Below, piece by piece: positions 48,436 through 56,428 of a stretch of 64,000 nucleotides of DNA. The notes beneath the pieces were generated by a model. That model was not told where the DNA came from and searched no databases. It saw only the letters and a program-made list of their open reading frames with translations. The DNA comes from Coprobacter fastidiosus (lineage in GTDB: Bacteria > Bacteroidota > Bacteroidia > Bacteroidales > Coprobacteraceae). The DNA lies in contig NZ_AP028032.1 of the NCBI RefSeq assembly GCF_030296935.1, positions 558,001-622,000 of the forward strand, written 5' to 3'. Position 1 is the stretch's first letter. Each line of letters begins with the position of its first letter. The translations under genes and the position numbers were made by a program.

Positions 48436-48450
48436 ATATTTTTATATAGA

Positions 48451-49683
48451 CTATACTTTTCTTTTTTTCTTTTTCCTAGAATTATCCCCTTCATAATATA
48501 AAGAACTAATAATAAATTTATTAGCCTCATCTATAATAGAATTGTCTAAGGATGCCAAATAAATTTGCGTAGTTTTTTCGGATGTATGTCCCATACCGGC
48601 ACTTATAACAGAAAGAGGTATATTTTTATTTCTTGCGGCTGTAGCCCATGTATGGCGTGCAACGTATGAGGTAAGAGGAGAAGGCAGTCCTAATAAATCG
48701 GAAATTTTTTTGAGCTGTTTGTTATAATAACTCAGTGAATTTTGATATTGCCGATATGCTATTTTTTCGTCTGAAGATGTAATAATAGGAAATATATATT
48801 CACTTTTTGTTTTGTAATGGTCCATTATCTTTTTCATACATGATTCGATACGAATATTGATAATCTGTCCGGTCTTACGACGAATATATTGTATGAACCC
48901 ATTTCTTATATTGCTTTTTCTGAGATAAGCAATATCGACAAAAGCCATTCCTCTCGTATAAAAACTAAAAATAAATATATCCCTGGCATAATCCAAAGCC
49001 TTATGTTCGGATAAATCCAAATTGCTTAAACGAACAATGATTTCCTCATTGACAGCTCTCTTTCGAGTGCGATCTACTCCGGTATATACTTTCCTGAATA
49101 TATTTTCAGGATTAAAAAACATTTTTGCAGCAGCTTTATTATACACAGATCGCAATATACGCATATAAAAAGATACAGAATTACGGGTTATACCTTTCTT
49201 TCTCAACCATGAATCATATTCAAGAATAAAATCTTCTGTCATTAAATAAAACTCAATGTCTTGATTATGAAGAAACGAAGCAAAGCTATTTCTCGTGCAC
49301 ATATAATTCCGGGCCGTTCCCAAACATCCGTTCTTTATCAATGATCTTATCTGTTTATCCATAAAAGCAAGAAAAGATTTATCTTGTCTATGTATATGAA
49401 ATGCTTGTAAGATATCCTTTGCCGAATAATTTGGAAACGATTTAATTATATTTTGTAAAGCAGATACATCTTTCTTTATTCGGAGGTCTATATCCGTTAC
49501 GTACGAAAACCGATATTTTTCTCTAAAAACGACAGACTGGGACTTTTCATCCCATTCTTCAGGAAATAATTTATACTCTGTTGCAATCCGGACAGACCTC
49601 ATGCCTTCATGCAATACATAAACCACTGTTCCGGGAACTCCGGAAACAGATGAATGACGTAATTTGATTTTTATAGATACCAT
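48451..49683 (-). CDS. Tyrosine-type site-specific recombinase (probable capsule-switch invertase)
   Basis: A 410-residue tyrosine recombinase. An N-terminal arm and SAM-like core-binding domain are followed by the catalytic domain: Arg in SFYTRGMAFVDI, TSYVARHTWATAA (box II Arg, with Tyr where many have His), GMGHTSEKTTQIY with the His and the nucleophile Tyr near residue 377. These match Bacteroidales chromosomal invertases and mobile-element integrases. Lying 15 bases from IR-R, with no other mobile genes, it most likely flips the adjacent element. It has its own promoter box at 49704. Confidence 0.88.
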   Translation of the reverse strand: MVSIKIKLRHSSVSGVPGTVVYVLHEGMRSVRIATEYKLFPEEWDEKSQSVVFREKYRFSYVTDIDLRIKKDVSALQNIIKSFPNYSAKDILQAFHIHRQDKSFLAFMDKQIRSLIKNGCLGTARNYMCTRNSFASFLHNQDIEFYLMTEDFILEYDSWLRKKGITRNSVSFYMRILRSVYNKAAAKMFFNPENIFRKVYTGVDRTRKRAVNEEIIVRLSNLDLSEHKALDYARDIFIFSFYTRGMAFVDIAYLRKSNIRNGFIQYIRRKTGQIINIRIESCMKKIMDHYKTKSEYIFPIITSSDEKIAYRQYQNSLSYYNKQLKKISDLLGLPSPLTSYVARHTWATAARNKNIPLSVISAGMGHTSEKTTQIYLASLDNSIIDEANKFIISSLYYEGDNSRKKKKRKV

Positions 49684-49703
49684 AACTTCTAAATATTATA
49701 TAC

Positions 49704-49711
49704 CAAAAATA
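49704..49711 (-). promoter_or_regulatory. -7 box of the recombinase gene
   Basis: Minus-strand TATTTTTG, an exact match, 21 bases upstream of the ATG at 49683. Recombinase transcription would thus not depend on the invertible promoter. Confidence 0.55.
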
Positions 49712-49759
49712 TATAACATATAGCTGCGTAAATATCATAGAAAAAATCATTTTTTACCC

Positions 49760-49852
49760 AAAGCCTGTCTAAATCTTGTACAGATATTTTTGAAAATTGT
49801 TTCGAGGGGGTTTTTCAAATTCGACCCAAGAAAAATTTAGATAGACTCTAAA
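49760..49852. repeat. Imperfect inverted repeat (AAGCCTGTCTAAAT family)
   Basis: AAAGCCTGTCTAAAT at one end faces AAATTTAGATAGACTCT at the other, with a smaller TTTGAAAA/TTTTTCAAA pair inside. Related sequence occurs at 8857-8877, 15873-15907, 28621-28769 and 47848-47880. It lies upstream of the recombinase gene. Confidence 0.5.
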
Positions 49853-49902
49853 ACAAGTCTTTAAATTAGAAACGAATAATTATTTACTGACGCATAATAT
49901 CA

Positions 49903-50787
49903 TCATTTTTCATTCGGTTGCCTCTGTAAAATCAGCAAAGCTACCGTTATAATAAAAATACCCAATATCGAATACAAATCGGGATATTCACCCGGAACAA
50001 GCAACCAACTTAAAACAACACCGGCAACCGGTACGACAAATTTCCACATGTTCAATTCAGAAACTTTCACTTCTGGTCTCTTAAGCAGCGAATACCAAAT
50101 GGAAAATCCGACTGCCGGAATCAACGCCAACCATATCCATGCAATATAAAACTCTAATGAATAAGGCTTTACATACCAATCTTCTGTAAAAAACGATACA
50201 ATATACAGAATTAATCCGCCAGAAAAATTAGCAAATGCAGTGAGCATAACCGGAGAAACTTTGTTTCTGTTCTTGGCAACTATAATATTAGTAGATGCTC
50301 CTACAATATTACTGATAATCAACAATATGACTCCGTAATAAAACGAAGCATCAGTATGAATAGAACCTCCTTTTGCAAAACTTATAAATACGATTCCGGC
50401 CATACCTAAAACAATAGCCAAAATCTTACGAAACGACATTCGATCATTTCCCATAGTGAAATGAGCCATAACTGCAACGAAGAACGGGCCGCCTCCGATG
50501 ATAATTGCAGATATGGCAGCGGGGACTTTATTTAATCCCATAAAAAAGAAACCGTACTGTATAAACGTCTGTAAAAAACCGAATAACAGCATATAACGCT
50601 ACTCTTTCAAATTAGAAATCCAATCGATCTTCTGATATATCAAAAAAGGTATTAACAAAAGTCCGGCCAGCATAAAGCGCATACCGGACAAATGTAACGG
50701 AGTTGTATATTCAAATCCTATTTTAGCTCCTGCAAAGGCCGATCCCCATAGTAAACATGCAAAAATCGCCAATATCTTAGTTTTCAT
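49903..50787 (-). pseudogene. EamA/DMT-family transporter interrupted by an amber codon
   Basis: From the ATG at 50787 (MKTKILAIFACLLWGSAFAGAKIG) the frame is open to TAG at 50599-50601, then continues in the same frame to 49903 with GFLQTFIQYGFFFMGLNKVPAA and two EamA repeats in all. Together they give about 294 residues and ten helices, the normal size of a drug/metabolite transporter. One base change (for example CAG or TGG to TAG) explains the break. It is a recent pseudogene, an assembly error, or an amber-suppressed gene. Confidence 0.82.
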
Positions 50788-50811
50788 GTAATTCTTTATT
50801 TTTTTAAACTG

Positions 50812-50819
50812 CAAAGATA
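50812..50819 (-). promoter_or_regulatory. -7 box that fixes the EamA start
   Basis: Minus-strand TATCTTTG, 25 bases upstream of the ATG at 50787; an upstream TTG in frame overlaps the box. Confidence 0.5.
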
Positions 50820-50885
50820 ATCTATATATCTTTTTTTATTAGACTGTTTTTACATCCTATTATACGACAATCTGATAAGAAAGCG

Positions 50886-50893
50886 TATTTTTG
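50886..50893 (+). promoter_or_regulatory. -7 box of dinB
   Basis: TATTTTTG followed by C, 29 bases before the TTG start at 50922. AAGAGGG (50905-50911) lies 10 bases before that start. Confidence 0.55.
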
Positions 50894-50921
50894 CGATAGA
50901 TTTTAAGAGGGTTTATTTCAC

Positions 50922-51983
50922 TTGAACAAAAAAATAATACATATAGATATGGATGCTTTTTATGCTTCCATAGAATTGCGTGATCATCCGGAATATGTCG
51001 GGAAGCCATTAGTCGTAGGCCGTCCCGAAAGCAGGGGTGTTGTCTCTGCGGCCAGTTATGAAGCCCGGAAATACGGAATACGTTCAGCCATGTCGTCTGT
51101 CAAAGCTCGGAAACTTTGCCCGGATGTAATATTCATACCGGGACGAATGGAGGTATATAAAGAGGTATCTAAACAAATACACGCTATATTCAGAGAATAT
51201 ACCGATATTATAGAACCGTTATCTTTGGATGAAGCTTTTCTCGATGTTACAGAAAACAAAAAAAATATCGAATTGGCGACAGATATAGCAAAAGCCATAA
51301 AACAACAAATAAAAGAGACATTGGGGCTTACTGCCTCTGCAGGAGTTTCCTATAATAAATTTCTTGCAAAGATCGCTTCCGATTACAGAAAACCCGACGG
51401 ACTCTACGTCATCCATCCCGATAAAGCTATCAAATTCATCGCTTCTCTCCCCATTGAATTATTCTGGGGTGTAGGAAAAAAGACCGGAAAGAAAATGCAC
51501 TTATTAGGAATTCATTCGGGAGCTGATTTACAAAAATGTTCTTTAGAGTTTCTTATCAATCATTTCGGAAAAAACGGAAATCTATTTTATGATTTTGCTC
51601 ATGGTATAGATAACAGAGCGGTAGAAGCTGTAAAAATAAGGCAATCGATCGGCTGTGAAACAACTTTTGAAAAAGATTTGACTAGTCCCATGGCTGTTAT
51701 CATAGAACTTTATCATGTAGCCTGTGAACTGACAGAACGCATCACTCTCAAAAAATTTCAAGGAAACACGCTTACTCTAAAAATAAAATTCAATGACTTT
51801 TCACAAAAAACCAAATGTATAAGTAATCATCATCCTTTAACAGACCTTGATGAAATACTGCCTTTAGCAAAAAAACTATTGAAAGAGATAGACATATCGC
51901 AACATCCGATTCGTTTACTCGGTTTGTCAGTTTCGCATCCGACAGAAAAATTGTATCCTCAACAGCTCAGTATCCAATTCTGA
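50922..51983 (+). CDS. dinB: DNA polymerase IV (Y-family), TTG start
   Basis: A 353-residue translesion polymerase. IIHIDMDAFYASIE holds the first catalytic Asp, SLDEAFLDVT the second acidic pair, and YEARKYGIRSAMSSVKA is the finger region. The start must be TTG at 50922: no ATG or GTG lies in frame upstream before a stop, and the next ATG falls inside the catalytic motif. Helix-hairpin-helix and little-finger domains follow to a normal length. No LexA-like site was recognised. Confidence 0.95.
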   Translation: MNKKIIHIDMDAFYASIELRDHPEYVGKPLVVGRPESRGVVSAASYEARKYGIRSAMSSVKARKLCPDVIFIPGRMEVYKEVSKQIHAIFREYTDIIEPLSLDEAFLDVTENKKNIELATDIAKAIKQQIKETLGLTASAGVSYNKFLAKIASDYRKPDGLYVIHPDKAIKFIASLPIELFWGVGKKTGKKMHLLGIHSGADLQKCSLEFLINHFGKNGNLFYDFAHGIDNRAVEAVKIRQSIGCETTFEKDLTSPMAVIIELYHVACELTERITLKKFQGNTLTLKIKFNDFSQKTKCISNHHPLTDLDEILPLAKKLLKEIDISQHPIRLLGLSVSHPTEKLYPQQLSIQF

Positions 51984-52174
51984 AGAACCTTGACCTTAAT
52001 GATCTTTTATTCCGGATGGATATTCCCTGAAAAATCACTCTCATATTATCCCGAACAATATTTTGAACGGATATAAACTTTACAACAGAAATTTGGCATA
52101 CATTTTGAACATATTTATTTTTAAAATTTGATAACTTACAAAATAAGATATTACCTTTATTGGTTTCAGAAAAT

Positions 52175-54409
52175 ATGACAAATATGACAGTAAAAGAAAT
52201 AATAAATACCCAACAAGAAATTTATCGATTGCTTGCAAAAAAACAGATAAAAACAGTATTTGAACTGTTGTCCGAATTGTCTTTGGCATTGCAAGATTGG
52301 ACTGTCAACGAAAAACTGAATGAACTGGAAACGTCTTATAAATATATGCTCCGGTATATGTTCGAAGGTATCGAAGATCCTGAACGAGAACAGGTATATA
52401 GAAATTTAATTTCATCTTTATTCACTTTAACCGATAAAGTTACCGAATTACTACTCGAAAAAGAATCATCCGGTTTTTATTTTTCTAAGAAAAGATATAT
52501 TCAGCTACATCCGGAGATGAGTATTCAGCAACAGTCAGACACATTAGATTCTGCCATTAACAACCTGTCTTTAAATAGTTTATTGAGTGATATAGAAAAT
52601 AATACCCAGACGCAAATTGAACTCAGAAAGCAAGTAGAAAAAGCAGAAGAAGAACTTGTAACCAGAATTTGGTGCAACTATCCGGCAACCGAATGGGATT
52701 ACACAGCTTTACGTGAAGGATTATCTCCAGAACATTTCCCTGTCGAAACGACTTGTTTAATCGTTTCGGCGCTTACTTTAAATCTACTGCATCGGTATGA
52801 CGAACAAAAATTGGCAATTCTATTAGACGTCTATGAGCAATCGACTAATGAAGAAATACGTCAAAGAGCCTTATGTGGAGTTCTGATTCTTATGTACATA
52901 TATAAAGCGAGAATAGAACTTTCGCCCTATTTGCTGGCAAGAATCGAAGCTAGCAAAGAAAACGAGCGATTTTGTAAGGAAACACGGACAATCTTTCTGC
53001 AATTAATAAAAAGCCGCGAAACTGAACGAATTTCTCGAAAATTTACAGAAGAGCTGCTTCCTGAAATGATGAAAATAAGCCCGTCTATTTATAAAAAGAT
53101 GAAACAAGACGAGCTAATGAACGACATGAACTCTTTGGATAAAAATCCGGAGTGGCAGGAAATTTTAGAGCAATCAGGAATTGCCGATAAGCTTAAAGAA
53201 CTGAATGATTTACAATTAGAAGGGGCTGATGTTTTTATGAGTACTTTTTCAGGACTCAAGAGTTTCCCGTTTTTTAAAGAAGCTGCTAACTGGTTTCGCC
53301 CGTTTAATACTGAATATACAGCATTGACCAACGTTTTTACCCAAGGAGATAAAGATAATAATTTCAAGAAACTCATTAGTTTATCCCACTTTTTGTGCAA
53401 TTCGGACAAATATTCTTTCTGCCTCAGTCTCACACAAGTACCGGAAACCCAAAGAGGTATGATGACGTCTCAATTCAATGCCGAAGGTATAGAGATGCAA
53501 AATATAGAAAAAGACAAACTTTCTCTAAATGCAGATGAAGCTGGGAAAAACATATCAAACCAATATTTACAAGACTTATATAGATTTTTCAAACTTTCAT
53601 CTTTCCGATCCGAATTTTCAGACCCATTTTCATCTCATATAGACTTATTCCAGGTTTCATTCCTGCAATCTATATTTTCGGATGACAATACATTAAGGTT
53701 GATCGGAGAATTTTATTTCCGGAAAGAATATTATGCCGATGCCCTGACAATGTTCAATAAATTACTACAAAACCATCGATCAGACAGTGAACTATATCAA
53801 AAAATAGGATATTGCCTACAAATGTCAGGAGAATATGATAAAGCTTTAGACGCATATCTGAAAGCAGAAATGATATATCCCGATAGTCTGTGGACATTAA
53901 GGCGAATTGCGTCTTGTTACAGAACATTGAAAAAACCGGAAGCTGCATTAGAATACTACTTGAGAATAGAACAAATGAAACCTGATAATTTATCGATAGA
54001 AATGAATATCGGACATTGCTATTTCGAACAAGAGAATTATGATGAAGCTTTGAAATATTATTTTAAAGTCGATTATTTAGACCCCAAAAGCACCAAAGCA
54101 TGGAGGGCTATAGCATGGTGTTCTTTTTTGGCGGAAAAACAAGAACAAGCCCGGCGTTATTACGAAAAAATACTGAATAATAAACCGACCTCTATCGATT
54201 ATATGAATGCTGGACATGTAGAATTTGCCCTTAAAAATCTGAATAAGACGATAGAATTATACAGAGAAAGCATAGAGAACGATAAAGGAAATGCGGAATC
54301 GTTCCTTAATAATTTCAGGCAAGATGTCAAATATTTGATACAAGCAGGCATATCTGCCAATGATATTCCGTTGCTAATCGACCAGCTCATGTATTCCTTA
54401 AACCGATAA
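52175..54409 (+). CDS. TPR-repeat protein of unknown function
   Basis: A 744-residue soluble protein without a signal peptide. The first ~500 residues are helical and unfamiliar. From about 510 to 720 run five or six TPR units (ADALTMFNKLLQNHRSDSELYQKIGYCLQ, DKALDAYLKAEMIYPDSLWTLRRIASCY and so on). I start it at the ATG at 52175, with a second ATG at 52184; a TACCTTTA box precedes at 52152. TPRs suggest a scaffold or assembly role. It converges with the sulfatase gene, sharing a hairpin. Confidence 0.8.
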   Translation: MTNMTVKEIINTQQEIYRLLAKKQIKTVFELLSELSLALQDWTVNEKLNELETSYKYMLRYMFEGIEDPEREQVYRNLISSLFTLTDKVTELLLEKESSGFYFSKKRYIQLHPEMSIQQQSDTLDSAINNLSLNSLLSDIENNTQTQIELRKQVEKAEEELVTRIWCNYPATEWDYTALREGLSPEHFPVETTCLIVSALTLNLLHRYDEQKLAILLDVYEQSTNEEIRQRALCGVLILMYIYKARIELSPYLLARIEASKENERFCKETRTIFLQLIKSRETERISRKFTEELLPEMMKISPSIYKKMKQDELMNDMNSLDKNPEWQEILEQSGIADKLKELNDLQLEGADVFMSTFSGLKSFPFFKEAANWFRPFNTEYTALTNVFTQGDKDNNFKKLISLSHFLCNSDKYSFCLSLTQVPETQRGMMTSQFNAEGIEMQNIEKDKLSLNADEAGKNISNQYLQDLYRFFKLSSFRSEFSDPFSSHIDLFQVSFLQSIFSDDNTLRLIGEFYFRKEYYADALTMFNKLLQNHRSDSELYQKIGYCLQMSGEYDKALDAYLKAEMIYPDSLWTLRRIASCYRTLKKPEAALEYYLRIEQMKPDNLSIEMNIGHCYFEQENYDEALKYYFKVDYLDPKSTKAWRAIAWCSFLAEKQEQARRYYEKILNNKPTSIDYMNAGHVEFALKNLNKTIELYRESIENDKGNAESFLNNFRQDVKYLIQAGISANDIPLLIDQLMYSLNR

Positions 54410-54432
54410 TCTCCCCCGCCGGAGATTATCGG
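54403..54432. terminator. Shared hairpin covering both stop codons
   Basis: CCGATAATCTCC pairs perfectly with GGAGATTATCGG around a 6-base loop. The TAA of the plus-strand TPR gene and the TAA of the minus-strand sulfatase gene both lie in the stem. There is no T-run on either side, so efficient termination is uncertain. Confidence 0.55.
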
Positions 54433-56261
54433 CTACCTAAATCATCATATAACTTTTGTAGAAATGCCTTACCTGCGTTCTCTTTACTCCCGGTAGTATC
54501 TCCTTCTGAAAAAACGGCCTTCCCCGCTTCATTATCATATATGACTTTAGCATCAGAATCCAGATATCCGAATCCGTCCTTGAAGGTATAATAAGCAAAT
54601 TTGTATTGAGTAGTATCGGCAATATTTTTGCTGAACTTAAAATCTGAATAATCTATATTCATTTGTCCTAAAAGAGTGGCGGCAATATCGATCTGAGAAC
54701 CATAATCATTTATCACTTTAGAGCCATTTACCACTCCTCCACACCAAACCATAGGAATGTGATGACGGACAATATCAGGCTCTTGAACTCCGGCAGGATA
54801 TCGCATAGCGTGATCAGGCACTAAAATAATCAAAGTATTATTCCATTGGGGAGTTTGACGGAATCGATCGACAAATGCACCCAAGCAACTATCGGTATAA
54901 GCCACCGAATTAAGATAAGGATCATCAAAATGATGATACGGGACATCAAAAGGTTCATGACTGCTTAGTGTCAAAAATACCTTCATAAAAGGATGCTTCT
55001 GTTGATTTTGTATCAATTCACTGAAACGAATAAAAGTCGTGCCGTCATTTGCCCCCCATTTAGATAATAAATCACTAACCGGGAAATCTTTGTCAGAGAC
55101 AATGCTTTGAAATCCTGAAGAAATAAAATAAGAACGCATATTGGTAAAATCCGCATCTCCTCCATAAAGGAATTGAATGTCATATCCCTCTTTCCGCAAT
55201 GATTTAGATATGGCAGGCAAAGATTGAGATTTGACGGGATATTTCATAATAGATGTTGTCGGCTGCGCAGGATATCCGCTTAAAATCGAGACAAGTCCTC
55301 TATCAGTTCTAAAGCTATTCGCATAAAAGTTTGTAAAAAATATTCCTTCTTCTGCCAAACGGGTAAGATTCGGCATTACTCCCGGAACTCCACCCAATTT
55401 CTCCATTGCGGTGCCGGAAAAACTTTCCAATATGATTAGTAAAATATCCGGACGCTCACGATTAATCCATCGAACAGAGTCATTTTCAGGGAAATAAACT
55501 CGACTATGTGTCATCTTTGAAAATTCTTGATCTGCTTTATCTGCATCCATAAAACGATACTGCTGTTTAAAATCTTGTCCTTTAGACAAAGATGCCAACA
55601 AACTGAAAGCCGGGTTTATTGCTGCATGATTAAACAACATATTATCACTGTAATATACCCTTCCTACATTAATTGTAGAAACCGAAATACCTCCTCGGAT
55701 CGGGATAAACAGCAAACCGAGTAACAATAAAAACCAACATGTCGATTTGATACGATGTTTACAGAATTTCCATTTCCCAGAACCTTTCACAAACCAGCGA
55801 TTCAAAGGATACCAAAAAATCGCAAAATATAAAATGACACCTATAATTCCTAAAACCAAAACCCAAAACGGAATACTCGCCATAGCATCGGCAGGAGACT
55901 TCAAATAAAACAATGGAGTTGCATCCATCCTAAATCCCCAATAAGTATATAATTCTATATCGGAAATAAAAATGAGAGATAAAATCGCTATAATCAATGC
56001 AAAATATCCTTTATAAAACCATTCTGCCCATAATCCTTGTATCCATACTGTTACTAAAGCCACGAATACCGGCAATGCCAAAATATAGCTTGCAACCGAA
56101 AGATCGAGAGGAAGACCGTGGTATATAACTTGCATCCAGTCTATAAGAGAGGCTTTTTCGAATAAATTATAATGGAAAAGCATAAATAGTGGCTTTTGCA
56201 ACATAAACATGAAGATAAACCACAAATATATTTTGAGTAAAAAGAGCAATCGCTGTTTCAT
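54426..56261 (-). CDS. LTA-synthase-like membrane sulfatase/phosphotransferase
   Basis: A 611-residue protein with about five N-terminal membrane helices (to about residue 185) and a periplasmic alkaline-phosphatase-fold domain. LLIILESFSGTAMEKLGG contains the metal site and nucleophile Thr region; SFRTDRGLVSILSGYPAQPT, LTLSSHEPFDVP and LVPDHAMRYP are further family marks. Relatives make lipoteichoic acid or add phosphoglycerol/phosphoethanolamine to envelope glycans. In a Gram-negative Bacteroidales the substrate is unknown, perhaps lipid A or a glycan. Confidence 0.87.
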   Translation of the reverse strand: MKQRLLFLLKIYLWFIFMFMLQKPLFMLFHYNLFEKASLIDWMQVIYHGLPLDLSVASYILALPVFVALVTVWIQGLWAEWFYKGYFALIIAILSLIFISDIELYTYWGFRMDATPLFYLKSPADAMASIPFWVLVLGIIGVILYFAIFWYPLNRWFVKGSGKWKFCKHRIKSTCWFLLLLGLLFIPIRGGISVSTINVGRVYYSDNMLFNHAAINPAFSLLASLSKGQDFKQQYRFMDADKADQEFSKMTHSRVYFPENDSVRWINRERPDILLIILESFSGTAMEKLGGVPGVMPNLTRLAEEGIFFTNFYANSFRTDRGLVSILSGYPAQPTTSIMKYPVKSQSLPAISKSLRKEGYDIQFLYGGDADFTNMRSYFISSGFQSIVSDKDFPVSDLLSKWGANDGTTFIRFSELIQNQQKHPFMKVFLTLSSHEPFDVPYHHFDDPYLNSVAYTDSCLGAFVDRFRQTPQWNNTLIILVPDHAMRYPAGVQEPDIVRHHIPMVWCGGVVNGSKVINDYGSQIDIAATLLGQMNIDYSDFKFSKNIADTTQYKFAYYTFKDGFGYLDSDAKVIYDNEAGKAVFSEGDTTGSKENAGKAFLQKLYDDLGSR

Positions 56262-56428
56262 GATTTTTTTATTTTTTACATTATACCCGACACAAATGTA
56301 TGCTAAAAGAGAAAAATACGCACTTGTAAAGAGAGTTTTTACTTTTTAATTAATATAAATTAATAGCTCTTTTATGTTAAAGTATCAATTATTTGAGAAC
56401 TTTGTCAACTCTAATAAAAACCTTTCTC

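Noticed and set aside
48451-49683. Integrase of an integrated phage or conjugative element
   Set aside because: No other phage or conjugation genes and no tRNA target are nearby, while the 26-bp inverted repeats 15 bases from its 3' end give it an obvious local substrate.
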